Shown: positions 8,460 through 16,516 of the stretch, in pieces
Layout: the number at the start of each line of letters is the position of its first letter
Numbering within the stretch: position 1 is the stretch's first letter
DNA from: an uncultured Clostridia bacterium
GTDB lineage: Bacteria; Bacillota; Clostridia; UBA1212; UBA1255
Length of the DNA stretch: 45,307 nucleotides
Direction: 5' to 3'
Assembly: GCA_904420095.1 (NCBI GenBank)
Contig: CAJFUB010000044.1
Span: 1 to 45,307, forward strand
Translations under genes and position numbers: made by a program
The notes under the pieces: model-generated
The model's input: only the letters and a program-made list of their open reading frames with translations
The model's database searches: none
What the model was told of the DNA's origin: nothing

Positions 8460-8626
8460 TGCGAATGCGCAGCGAACAGGAAATGTCTTGGGATTCGCAC
8501 CAATAAAATGAAACAATAGGGGGGAAAAGAGAAGAAGTATAATACATAAAAGGAAATATAATGTATTATTTGTGTATAAATTAATAAAAAATATGCGGAC
8601 ACGGTGAAAAAATAGAGAAATTTGCT
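8460..8626 (+). promoter_or_regulatory. CRISPR leader with inverted repeat
   Basis: This AT-rich stretch between cas2 and the first repeat is the array leader. GTGCGAAT at 8459-8466 is perfectly repeated in inverse at 8493-8500 (ATTCGCAC), with 26 nt between. A GTGCGAA-type inverted repeat just after cas2 is something I recall from other type I-C leaders, but I cannot verify it here. Two perfect TATAAT hexamers occur at 8538-8543 and 8557-8562; neither has a convincing -35 box 17 bp upstream. The last 60 bp before the repeat are very A-rich. Confidence 0.75.
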
Positions 8627-10120
8627 GTCGACCTCCATGTGAGGTCGTGAGTTGAAAGGTTCGCGAAATCTCAGACGATGAAATCGCACAGTTGTCGACC
8701 TCCATGTGAGGTCGTGAGTTGAAAGGCACATTTTGGGCGCGCACCAGAATGGGAATCAGTCGACCTCCATGTGAGGTCGTGAGTTGAAAGGCTTTCGCAC
8801 GTCCCGCTCCAGAGCCCTTTGCACCGTCGACCTCCATGTGAGGTCGTGAGTTGAAAGTTTCGCCATTTCCTCGAAATTGGTGGACCATGGGCTGGTCGAC
8901 CTCCATGTGAGGTCGTGAGTTGAAAGAAAGCCTACGACTACGCCACCAGCGCCGATTAGGCCGTCGACCTCCATGTGAGGTCGTGAGTTGAAAGGATTCT
9001 CCTGTTACTCTTATTTTTGGTGCTCCTGTCGACCTCCATGTGAGGTCGTGAGTTGAAAGATACCGGCATGCGTAAGGGCGAAATCAATGCGCTGTCGACC
9101 TCCATGTGAGGTCGTGAGTTGAAAGTTCTATCCCCAGTCGTGGGCGGAGCTGCCGGCAGTGTCGACCTCCATGTGAGGTCGTGAGTTGAAAGACCGAACT
9201 GTGAAAATGCTGTAGCAGTGTGATGCCGTCGACCTCCATGTGAGGTCGTGAGTTGAAAGGCGAGCATCCCCGACCACAAGAGGCCCCTCAAATGTCGACC
9301 TCCATGTGAGGTCGTGAGTTGAAAGGTTGATCGCCTTGGCAGGTCATATCTTGTACATGATGTCGACCTCCATGTGAGGTCGTGAGTTGAAAGTGCTCGT
9401 ATCGCTGCATAAACAGGATTTCCGTCTCTGTCGACCTCCATGTGAGGTCGTGAGTTGAAAGTCATCCACTAGGATGCCCAGTGCCTTGAGCGGTTGTCGA
9501 CCTCCATGTGAGGTCGTGAGTTGAAAGATTGCTTGTTATCTCTGTTGCTACTATTAAGACTGTCGACCTCCGTGTGAGGTCGTGAGTTGAAAGATCTACG
9601 AGGGCTATCTGTACCGCTTCACGGCCGAGTCGACCTCCGTGTGAGGTCGTGAGTTGAAAGACTCATGAACAAGCGGTATATGGTGCTAAATCAGTCGACC
9701 TCCGTGTGAGGTCGTGAGTTGAAAGGATACCCCCCAAAAAATTGGCCGTCTTTTTAAAGTCGACCTCCGTGTGAGGTCGTGAGTTGAAAGATCGGTTATT
9801 GGTTCCTTATGGCAGTCTGCTGTGCGTCGACCTCCGTGTGAGGTCGTGAGTTGAAAGTGAGAAGAGCCTGCATTCGTGGCAATTGTCCCGGTCGACCTCC
9901 GTGTAAGGTCGTGAGTTGAAAGAGCTCCTGCATCGCCGGACGCGGCGCCGCTGCATTGTCGACCTCCGTGTGAGGTCGTGAGTTGAAAGACTTTTTCCCT
10001 GAATTGATCAGCCAGTTCGATGGTCGACCTCCATGTGAGGTCGTGAGTTGAAAGATTGAAGGCGGAACAATATTCGGAGGGACATTCAGTCGACCTCCGC
10101 GTGAGGTCGTGAGTTAAAAA
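8627..10120 (+). CRISPR. Type I-C CRISPR array, 23 repeats, 22 spacers
   Basis: I count 23 copies of a 32-nt repeat that begins GTCGACCTCC and ends GAGTTGAAAG. The 22 spacers are 33-37 nt long. Repeat positions 3-9 and 15-21 pair (CGACCTC with GAGGTCG) around a 5-nt loop. Cutting 3' of the stem would leave the 11-nt handle TGAGTTGAAAG, as known for Cas5c. The array reads on the plus strand away from the leader. Repeats 1-14 and 22 carry A at position 11, and repeats 15-21 carry G. Repeat 20 (9891-9922) also has G15A, which breaks the loop-closing pair. The last repeat (10089-10120) is degenerate: GCGTG in the loop, and it ends GTTAAAAA instead of GTTGAAAG. This marks the old, distal end. Confidence 0.99.
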
Positions 10121-10180
10121 AGAGGAATACGCCTGAAAAAGCGCGGAGGATGCCGTATCTGCAAGAAAACGCAGCTCTGG

Positions 10181-10199
10181 TTATAACCTTCGGGTATAA
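10181..10199 (+). other. Short hairpin with TTCG loop after the array
   Basis: TTATaACC and GGTATAA pair with one bulged A around a cUUCGg tetraloop. It lies between the last repeat and the terminator, so it may stabilise or pause the 3' end of the array transcript. It has no T tract of its own. Confidence 0.4.
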
Positions 10200-10213
10200 A
10201 CAGAGAAACAAAT

Positions 10214-10243
10214 CGGGACTTCCGCGGGAATCCCGGTTTTTTT
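10214..10243 (+). terminator. Terminator of the CRISPR transcript
   Basis: CGGGA-c-TTCC at 10214-10223 pairs with GGAA-TCCCG at 10227-10235 around GCG, with one bulged C, followed by G and seven T. It ends the array transcript before the esterase gene. Confidence 0.85.
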
Positions 10244-10287
10244 ATACTGTAAGAGGATACCAATTGCTGACGCAAGGAGGGAAGCAC

Positions 10288-11298
10288 ATGGGAAAAAGAA
10301 TTCTGTCGCTCGGTATCGCCGCTTTGTTTACTGCAATCCTTGCCGCCTGCCATAATACCGCCGCTCCGGACAGGAACACGGCAGCAGAGCAGGAAACGGG
10401 CGCGCCGTCTGCCGTTCCTCAAGAGCTAAAAACCATCCCGGAGGAATATTATACTCCCGCAGACCGTCAGGGCACGCTGGAGGAATTTTATTACGACACG
10501 TATGAATCCAGAACCTATATGCAGAAAACAACCAGACTTCGCAAGCGGGCAATCATTTATCTTCCGTACGGATACAATGCGGAGCAGAAATATAATGTAT
10601 TTTATTTGATGCACGGCGGCTGGGGAAACGAAACGACAAGCCTCGGAACGCCGGACGATCCCTCTGCTTTTAAAAATGTCATAGACCATGCCATTGCAAA
10701 CGGAGAATTTGAACCGCTGCTGATCGTCTGTCCTACTTACAATAATGAAAGCCCTCAGGACAGCGCAAACTATACGCTGGCATTTTATACGCTGACAGTT
10801 AATTACCATAACGAACTGGTAAACGATCTGATACCGGCGGTAGAAGGGGCTTATTCGACCTATGCCGAAGAAACGGATTCGGAGGCGATCAAAGCTTCTC
10901 GCGGTCACCGTGCATTCGGAGGGTTTTCTATGGGCTCCGTAACGACCTGGTACACTTTTATCAACTGCCTTGACGAGTTCCGTTATTTTCTTCCTATGAG
11001 CGGAGCCATGGATTATGAAGGCGAAGACGTAGATGCGGCGGTAACGGCCTCTGGACACTCGCCGAGCGATTTCTTCATTTATGCGATTACAGGAACGAAT
11101 GATTTCGAAGCCGATCATTTTACGCGCCAAATCGAAGGCATGCTTCAAATGTCCAGCGGGAATTTCATTGATGCGGATCAGGAGACCGCGGGAAATCTAG
11201 TGCTGAGAGTGAAAGAAGGATATTCGCACGACAGCCTTGCTTCTATGGAATATACCTACAACGGCTTGCTTTGGCTTTGGAGGAATGAAAACGCGTAG
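10288..11298 (+). CDS. Lipoprotein esterase of the esterase D / feruloyl esterase family
   Basis: Probable surface-anchored carbohydrate esterase (CE1-like, alpha/beta hydrolase), 336 residues. A signal peptide ends in the lipobox LAAC, with the lipidated Cys at position 21. The hydrolase core has HGGWGNE as oxyanion-type segment, the nucleophile Ser214 in GFSMGS, a likely acid Asp272 in GTNDFEAD and a likely His314 in GYSHDS. The frame is open upstream to 10150, but AAGGAGGG at 10274-10281 and the signal peptide place the start at the ATG at 10288. Family members hydrolyse ester side chains of plant polysaccharides or act as enterochelin esterases; the substrate cannot be told from sequence. 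The alpha-mannosidase nearby is compatible with glycan use. Confidence 0.82.
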   Translation: MGKRILSLGIAALFTAILAACHNTAAPDRNTAAEQETGAPSAVPQELKTIPEEYYTPADRQGTLEEFYYDTYESRTYMQKTTRLRKRAIIYLPYGYNAEQKYNVFYLMHGGWGNETTSLGTPDDPSAFKNVIDHAIANGEFEPLLIVCPTYNNESPQDSANYTLAFYTLTVNYHNELVNDLIPAVEGAYSTYAEETDSEAIKASRGHRAFGGFSMGSVTTWYTFINCLDEFRYFLPMSGAMDYEGEDVDAAVTASGHSPSDFFIYAITGTNDFEADHFTRQIEGMLQMSSGNFIDADQETAGNLVLRVKEGYSHDSLASMEYTYNGLLWLWRNENA

Positions 11299-11355
11299 TA
11301 AAACACATCGGAAGCATAATCCGGTTTGCAGATAAAAAACAATGTGAGGTGTATT

Positions 11356-11988
11356 ATGAAAAAGAAAATTATTATTACTGTCAGTATTGCGGCCGTTCTG
11401 ATTCTCGTGGCTGCAGTTGTCTGCATGAATTTATTTGGCGGATCTCATACGGCGATTGACAATAATCCGGAATCGGAAGTGACCGGCGAAAGCTCTGTGC
11501 TTGTCGCCTATTTTTCCTGGTCGGGCAACGGACAGCAGATGGCAAGATGGATCTCGGAGGAAACGGGCGGAGATCTGTTCCGAATCGTTCCGGCTGAATC
11601 CTACGGGGAAGATTACGATGCGTGCGCGGACCGTGCCAAAGAAGAACTGGACAACGGAATCCGTCCCGAACTTTCTGAGCATATAAGCGCCGATATCATG
11701 GCACAGTATGACGTAATCCTTCTCGGCTTTCCGGTTTGGTGGTATGACCTGCCGATGCCGGTGTGGACCTTCCTCGAGGAATACGATCTGTCCGGAAAAA
11801 CTGTGATTCCGTTTTTCTCTCATAACGGAAGCTCCAGCGGAGCAAACAGCTTAAACAGAGTATCAGAGCTTGCAAAGGGCGCTGACGTTTTGAGCGGGGA
11901 CGCTCTTTCACTCCGGGGCAGCGCCGTTTCCGGATCCGAGCAGGAAGTGAAAGCGTGGGCAAGAAAAATTCTGGAAGAGACTTCTTGA
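11356..11988 (+). CDS. Membrane-anchored flavodoxin-like protein
   Basis: A 210-residue protein with an N-terminal hydrophobic anchor (about residues 5-26) followed by a flavodoxin fold (Flavodoxin_4 type). The FMN phosphate loop is seen in AYFSWSGNGQQMA, and GFPVWWYDLPMPV and FFSHNGSSSG are the other FMN-contacting loops. I chose the ATG at 11356 over one 30 nt upstream, because GTGAGGTG at 11344-11351 is then well placed and the protein begins with a normal signal-like sequence. It probably carries electrons outside the cytoplasmic membrane or as a bound subunit. It follows the esterase by 57 nt with no terminator visible between them, so both may be on one transcript. Confidence 0.8.
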   Translation: MKKKIIITVSIAAVLILVAAVVCMNLFGGSHTAIDNNPESEVTGESSVLVAYFSWSGNGQQMARWISEETGGDLFRIVPAESYGEDYDACADRAKEELDNGIRPELSEHISADIMAQYDVILLGFPVWWYDLPMPVWTFLEEYDLSGKTVIPFFSHNGSSSGANSLNRVSELAKGADVLSGDALSLRGSAVSGSEQEVKAWARKILEETS

Positions 11989-12020
11989 GCCGGCGCGTAC
12001 GGACAGATGAAAAAACAGGC

Positions 12021-12049
12021 GTGACATTGCTGCGCCCATCCCGTATAAT
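12021..12049 (+). promoter_or_regulatory. Predicted sigma-A promoter of the flavin reductase pair
   Basis: GTGACA at 12021-12026 and a perfect TATAAT at 12044-12049 are separated by 17 bp. They lie 53 bp upstream of the next gene. Confidence 0.7.
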
Positions 12050-12102
12050 AACATATTAAAGAAACTTAAAGTAAAGGCGCCAAACGCCGATAAGGAGATG
12101 GA

Positions 12103-12684
12103 ATGATGAGAAAGAATTTTGGAAAGAAAACATGGATGTATCCGCTCCCGGTACTGATTGTCGGTACTTATGACGAAAACGGGAAAGCAGACGCAATGAA
12201 TGCTGCCTGGGGCGGCATTTATGATACAAATCGCGTAATCCTCTGCCTCAGTGCGACGCACAGAACAACGAAAAACATTAAAGCTAAGGGGGCGTTTACC
12301 GTAAGCTTTGCCGACGCCGCCCACGTTGCCGCCGCGGATTATGTGGGGATTGCTTCGGGAAATGATACGCCGGACAAGATGGAACGCGCCGGCTTCCATA
12401 CCACCAAAAGCGAATTCGTGGACGCCCCTGTCATTGAGGAACTGCCGATGACGCTGGAATGCCGGCTTATTAAATTCAATGAGGACGGAAATATTATTGG
12501 AGAGATCGTCAATGTCAATGCAGACGAACGTATTTTGGGAGAAGACGGCCTGCCCGATGCCCAGAAGCTTCAGGCGATTTCTTTTGACCCCGTTCACAAC
12601 GCATATCTGAAGTCGGGCGAAAAGGTGGGGAACGCCTTCCAGGATGGAAATGCCTTAAAAACACGGCGCGCTCCCCTGGACTGA
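12103..12684 (+). CDS. Flavin reductase-like FMN-binding protein
   Basis: A 193-residue protein of the flavin reductase-like family (split-barrel FMN-binding fold). It shows the usual pattern PVLIVGTYDENGKADAMNAAW at the start, with TKNIKAKGAFTVSF and DYVGIASGNDTPDKMERAGF in the middle. These proteins bind FMN and are often oxygen- or redox-linked electron carriers in anaerobes; the partner is unknown. AAGGAGA at 12091-12097 precedes two consecutive ATG codons (12103 and 12106); the second has slightly better spacing. It is co-transcribed with the iron-sulfur flavoprotein that follows after 25 nt. A second member of the family lies at 31500-32108 in this window. Confidence 0.85.
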   Translation: MMRKNFGKKTWMYPLPVLIVGTYDENGKADAMNAAWGGIYDTNRVILCLSATHRTTKNIKAKGAFTVSFADAAHVAAADYVGIASGNDTPDKMERAGFHTTKSEFVDAPVIEELPMTLECRLIKFNEDGNIIGEIVNVNADERILGEDGLPDAQKLQAISFDPVHNAYLKSGEKVGNAFQDGNALKTRRAPLD

Positions 12685-12709
12685 AGAAGCAGCGTAAGGA
12701 GGTCTTGAG

Positions 12710-13327
12710 ATGAAGGTTCTTTTAATCAACGGAAGCCCTCATGCAAAGGGAAACACTTATGTCGCGCTGCATGAAATGGAGAAGATTTTCTCCCAAGAAG
12801 GCGTGGAAACAGAGCTTCTGCACATTGGCGGCAAAAGCATCAGGGGCTGCATTGCCTGCCGCGCATGTGCCAAAACGGGCAAGTGCGTATTTGACGACGC
12901 AGTCAACGAGATTGCACCGAAATTCGAAGCATGCGACGGAATGGTTGTTGGAAGTCCGGTTTATTACGCTTCTGCAAACGCAACGCTGGTCGCTTTTCTG
13001 ACGCGGCTGTTTTTCAGCACACATTTTGATAAAACCATGAAAGTTGGCGCTGCCGTTGTAGCCGCGCGCAGAGGCGGCCTGTCTTCAACCTTCGACGAGC
13101 TGAATAAGTTTTTTACGATTTCAGGGATGCCCGTGGCATCCGGCCAATATTGGAACAGCATCCACGGCAGAGAGCCTGGCGAGGCCGAGCAGGATACAGA
13201 GGGCCTGCAGGGCATGCGCACGCTTGCAAGAAACATGACGTTCCTGATGAAAAGCATTGCATTGGGAAAAGAAGCTTACGGCTTTCCGGAAAAAGAGGCG
13301 TTCCGGCCCATGAATTTTATCCGCTGA
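12710..13327 (+). CDS. Iron-sulfur flavoprotein-like NAD(P)H-dependent FMN reductase
   Basis: A 205-residue flavodoxin-fold protein with the FMN phosphate loop GSPHAKGNT near the start and GSPVYYASANA as second flavin loop. Cysteines 47, 50, 53 and 59 form CX2CX2CX5C. This is the compact motif that ligates a [4Fe-4S] cluster in iron-sulfur flavoproteins (ISF family), so I favour an ISF-type electron carrier over a plain FMN reductase. In anaerobes ISF proteins are linked to oxygen or peroxide defence or to electron transfer from ferredoxin. AGGAGG precedes the ATG. It probably shares the promoter at 12021-12049 with the flavin reductase-like gene before it. Confidence 0.85.
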   Translation: MKVLLINGSPHAKGNTYVALHEMEKIFSQEGVETELLHIGGKSIRGCIACRACAKTGKCVFDDAVNEIAPKFEACDGMVVGSPVYYASANATLVAFLTRLFFSTHFDKTMKVGAAVVAARRGGLSSTFDELNKFFTISGMPVASGQYWNSIHGREPGEAEQDTEGLQGMRTLARNMTFLMKSIALGKEAYGFPEKEAFRPMNFIR

Positions 13328-13383
13328 TCTGAAAATCTTTTGAAAATCCCGCTGCGATTCAAGCCGAAAATCTGTTTTTCCTC

Positions 13384-13412
13384 TTTACAAAAACGGAGCG
13401 GTATCCTATACT
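13384..13412 (+). promoter_or_regulatory. Predicted sigma-A promoter of the alpha-mannosidase gene
   Basis: TTTACA at 13384-13389 and TATACT at 13407-13412 lie 17 bp apart. Transcription from here would begin at about 13419, which argues against an in-frame ATG at 13423 and for the ATG at 13480 as translation start. Confidence 0.7.
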
Positions 13413-13479
13413 TCGCATAAATGTGAAATGCGTTTATAGATACCGATATGAAAAAGACGGCGAAAGGCGGGATTTTCTA

Positions 13480-15987
13480 ATGACGAAACGAATTCATTTA
13501 ATCAGCAATGCCCATATTGATCCGGTCTGGCAATGGGAATGGGAGGAAGGCGCTGCTGCGGCGCTTTCGACATTCCGGACGGCCGCGGACTTCTGCGAGG
13601 AATACGGAGATTACGTGTTTAATCATAACGAGGCGCTTCTGTACCAATGGGTAGAGGAATACGAGCCTGAACTGTTTGCCCGGATCCAAAAACTTGTCCG
13701 TGCGGGGAATTGGCACATTATGGGAGGCTGGTATCTCCAGCCGGACTGCAACATGCCGTCCGGAGAAAGCTTTATGCGGCAGATTTCGGTCGGAAAGGCG
13801 TATTTTCAGGAAAAATTCGGCATTTCTCCTACAACTGCCGTGAATTTCGACTCGTTTGGCCACAGCAGAGGACTGGTGCAGATTCTGACGAAAAACGGCT
13901 TTGACAGTTATATTCATACGAGGCCGGGACCGGACCGCCTTTCCTTGCCGGGCAGCGTTTACGAGTGGGTGGGCTATGATGGCTCTTCCGTCGCCGCTTT
14001 TCGGGCGGACTGCTACGGAAACGGATACGGCCAGCTGGAAGGCAGGCTCCGCAGACTGATCGCGGAATTTCCGGAGGATGACTTTACTCTGCTGTTATGG
14101 GGAATGGGAGATCACGGAGGCGGCGCATCGCGGCCGGATCTTGAGGCGATCGCACGTCTGCGGAAGGAATTTCCGCAAATCGAGCTGCTGCAGTCCACGC
14201 CCGAGGCATATTTCCGGGAGCTGAAAACGAGCGGTAAAAGCCTGCCGCGCCACTGCGGCGATTTGAATCCGTGGGCTCCCGGCTGTTATACCACGCAGAT
14301 CAGAATCAAACAGAAATACCGCCAGCTGGAAAGCTGGTATTTCATGACGGAGAAGATGGCCGCTGCCGCTTATTCGCAGAATCTGATTCCTGATGTGGGA
14401 AAAGAACTGGAGGAAGCGCTGCACGACTTGTTGCTGGCGCAATTTCACGATTATCTGACGGGCACCTCCGTACAGTCAGCGGAAGAAATGGGAATCCGGA
14501 TTCTCGATCATGGTCTGGAATTATGCAGCCGCATACGGGCGCGCGCATTTTTTGCGCTGGCGCGGGGACAAAAAAGGGCGGAAGCCGACGAGATTCCTAT
14601 TTTGATTTTCAATCCGCATCCGTATGCGGTAGAAGACGATTTTTCGTGTGAATTTATGCTTTGGGATCAGAATTGGTCCGATCAGTTTTCTCTTCCTCAG
14701 GTGTTTGACGAGATGGGGAATGCTCTGCCGTCGCAGGCGGAACAGGAAGAAAGCCATATTCCGATCGACTGGAGAAAGCGCGTGGTTTTTCATGCCGCGC
14801 TTGCTCCGATGCAGATGAATCGTTTTAACTGCAAATTTACGCTTGTTCGGGGCGGCAGGCCGATCGCCCCGCTGCGCCGGGAGGCAGATTGTCTGATTTT
14901 TGAAACGCCGCGGCTGAGAGTCGCGATTAACTGCGTCACCGGATTGATTGATGAATATCGAAGAGACGGGGAGCGTTATACGGCGCCGGGGGCCTTTTGC
15001 CTGCGCGTGCTCCGCGATTCCTGTGACGCCTGGGGAATGACGGTCTCGGAATTTCGCGATTACATCGGAACGTTTACGCTCCTTGATGAAATAGCGGGCA
15101 GCCGCCTTTCCTGCCTTGACCGTCCTTTGCCCTCTGTACGCGTGATCGAAAACGCGGACGCGCGCGCTGTGGTGGAGGCGCTTTTTGGATATGAAGATTC
15201 AAAGGCAGTCGTTCGCTATATTCTTTCAAAGCACAGCACCGCGATCGACATTGAAGTACGTTTATACTGGAACGAAAAGCAAAAAATGGTAAAGCTGGAA
15301 ATTCCTTCGCTGCTGGACGCGCCGCAGTGCATCGGCCAGGTGGCGTACGGGCTGGAAAATCTTCCGGAAAACGGGCGGGAAAACGTCTCTCAGCAATTTG
15401 TCATGCTGCGGGAGCTGCAGGAAGGAGAAACCGGTATTTGCTTGGAACGCCGCACCGTGACCGGTCACACAAAGGGAAACGGCCTTCTGCTGATCAATGA
15501 CGGGACGTACGGCTCTTCTGTGGAAGAAAACGCGCTGCTTGTTACGCTGCTTCGTTCGCCGGGATATACCGGCCACCCGCTTGGCCCGGATCGGAGGGTG
15601 ATGCCGGACGATCGATTCTCGGCGTATATTGACCAGGGAGAACGGCTGTTCCGCTTCCGCTTTGAGGGCGGGCCTGCGGACGCTCTGCTTGCGGAGGCCG
15701 GCCGGAAGGCACAGGTATTTCACGAGGCGCCGATGGGACTGTCCTTTTTCCCGCACGGAACGGAAGGCGAAAGGAAGCCGCTGCCGGGATTGGAGCTTGA
15801 CAGCGCCCCTTCCGTGGTATGCACCGCATTTTACCGGACAGCGGATGGAAAATATCTGCTCCGGCTGTTCAATCCCTTGGATACCGCCCAGACGGCGGTC
15901 GTACGGATTCCGCCTTTGGAAAGAATGGATTGCGTACGGATCCCGCCGTATGAATTCGTAACAAGAGAGTATCCGGCGCAGACGTGA
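13480..15987 (+). CDS. Alpha-mannosidase, glycoside hydrolase family 38
   Basis: GH38 enzymes are zinc-dependent retaining exo-alpha-mannosidases. This 835-residue protein has the metal-binding AHIDPVW near the N-terminus (His12, Asp14), the nucleophile Asp124 in NFDSFGH, GMGDHGGG around residue 210 and the later metal-site His in LAQFHDYLTGTS. The long C-terminal beta-rich part is typical. It has no signal peptide, so it acts in the cytoplasm on imported mannosides or oligosaccharides. I take the ATG at 13480, preceded by AAGGCGGG, because the frame upstream is inside the promoter region. It appears monocistronic. No sugar transporter lies nearby. Confidence 0.9.
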   Translation: MTKRIHLISNAHIDPVWQWEWEEGAAAALSTFRTAADFCEEYGDYVFNHNEALLYQWVEEYEPELFARIQKLVRAGNWHIMGGWYLQPDCNMPSGESFMRQISVGKAYFQEKFGISPTTAVNFDSFGHSRGLVQILTKNGFDSYIHTRPGPDRLSLPGSVYEWVGYDGSSVAAFRADCYGNGYGQLEGRLRRLIAEFPEDDFTLLLWGMGDHGGGASRPDLEAIARLRKEFPQIELLQSTPEAYFRELKTSGKSLPRHCGDLNPWAPGCYTTQIRIKQKYRQLESWYFMTEKMAAAAYSQNLIPDVGKELEEALHDLLLAQFHDYLTGTSVQSAEEMGIRILDHGLELCSRIRARAFFALARGQKRAEADEIPILIFNPHPYAVEDDFSCEFMLWDQNWSDQFSLPQVFDEMGNALPSQAEQEESHIPIDWRKRVVFHAALAPMQMNRFNCKFTLVRGGRPIAPLRREADCLIFETPRLRVAINCVTGLIDEYRRDGERYTAPGAFCLRVLRDSCDAWGMTVSEFRDYIGTFTLLDEIAGSRLSCLDRPLPSVRVIENADARAVVEALFGYEDSKAVVRYILSKHSTAIDIEVRLYWNEKQKMVKLEIPSLLDAPQCIGQVAYGLENLPENGRENVSQQFVMLRELQEGETGICLERRTVTGHTKGNGLLLINDGTYGSSVEENALLVTLLRSPGYTGHPLGPDRRVMPDDRFSAYIDQGERLFRFRFEGGPADALLAEAGRKAQVFHEAPMGLSFFPHGTEGERKPLPGLELDSAPSVVCTAFYRTADGKYLLRLFNPLDTAQTAVVRIPPLERMDCVRIPPYEFVTREYPAQT

Positions 15988-15998
15988 GCTTGCCCGCT

Positions 15999-16027
15999 TT
16001 GTAAAATTTGCAGGGATATAGTATAAT
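15999..16027 (+). promoter_or_regulatory. Predicted sigma-A promoter of tsaE-tsaB-rimI
   Basis: TTGTAA at 15999-16004 and TATAAT at 16022-16027 are separated by 17 bp, and lie 37 bp before tsaE. Confidence 0.7.
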
Positions 16028-16063
16028 GGATGCGATTTTACAGGAAGCGAGGAGATTCCCCAA

Positions 16064-16516
16064 ATGGAACTCTTGATGAAATTTCAGACGGACAGTGAAA
16101 AAGAAACGGAGGCCGTAGGGGAGAAGCTCGGGCGGCTCTTGAAGCCAGGCGATATCGTAACGCTGAACGGAGAACTCGGCGCGGGAAAAACGTGCTTTAC
16201 GTCCGGCGCGGCAAAAGCGCTTGGCATCCGTGATTATATCACCAGTCCGACCTTTACCATCGTAAACGAATACCGCAGCGGCGAAAGCCTGTTATACCAT
16301 TTTGATCTTTACCGGATCGCCTCCTATGAGGAGCTTTTAGACATCGGCTTTGAAGAATATGCGGAGAATGGCGCCGTGCTGTTCATCGAATGGGCGGAAC
16401 GCGTGCCGGAAATCAAAAAATATTACAGGCAGAGAATTACGGATGTCAGGCTCTCGCGTCGCGACGATATTTCGCCGGAGCGCCGTGAAATCGAGATCAG
16501 GAGGTATGCGGAATGA
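16064..16516 (+). CDS. tsaE: tRNA threonylcarbamoyladenosine biosynthesis ATPase TsaE
   Basis: TsaE is the ATPase that works with TsaB and TsaD to transfer the threonylcarbamoyl group to A37 of ANN-decoding tRNAs. The protein is 150 residues. The Walker A motif GELGAGKT is at 36-43, TSPTFTIVNEY follows as the switch-like segment, and FDLYRI and FIEWAE are both typical of the family. The start is the ATG at 16064, with GAGGAG upstream. The last bases overlap the start of tsaB (ATGA), which is the usual arrangement in Firmicutes. Expressed from the promoter at 15999-16027. Confidence 0.96.
   Translation: MELLMKFQTDSEKETEAVGEKLGRLLKPGDIVTLNGELGAGKTCFTSGAAKALGIRDYITSPTFTIVNEYRSGESLLYHFDLYRIASYEELLDIGFEEYAENGAVLFIEWAERVPEIKKYYRQRITDVRLSRRDDISPERREIEIRRYAE

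Noticed and set aside
8379..9465. Minus-strand reading frames across the CRISPR array with repeated peptides such as STHDLTWRST and NSRPHMEVD
   Set aside because: They are translations of the repeat itself; spacing follows the repeat-spacer unit and no ribosome-binding site is present.
13423..13479. Longer N-terminus of the alpha-mannosidase from an upstream ATG
   Set aside because: The ATG lies about 5 nt after the predicted transcription start and has no ribosome-binding site; the family N-terminus begins at the later ATG.
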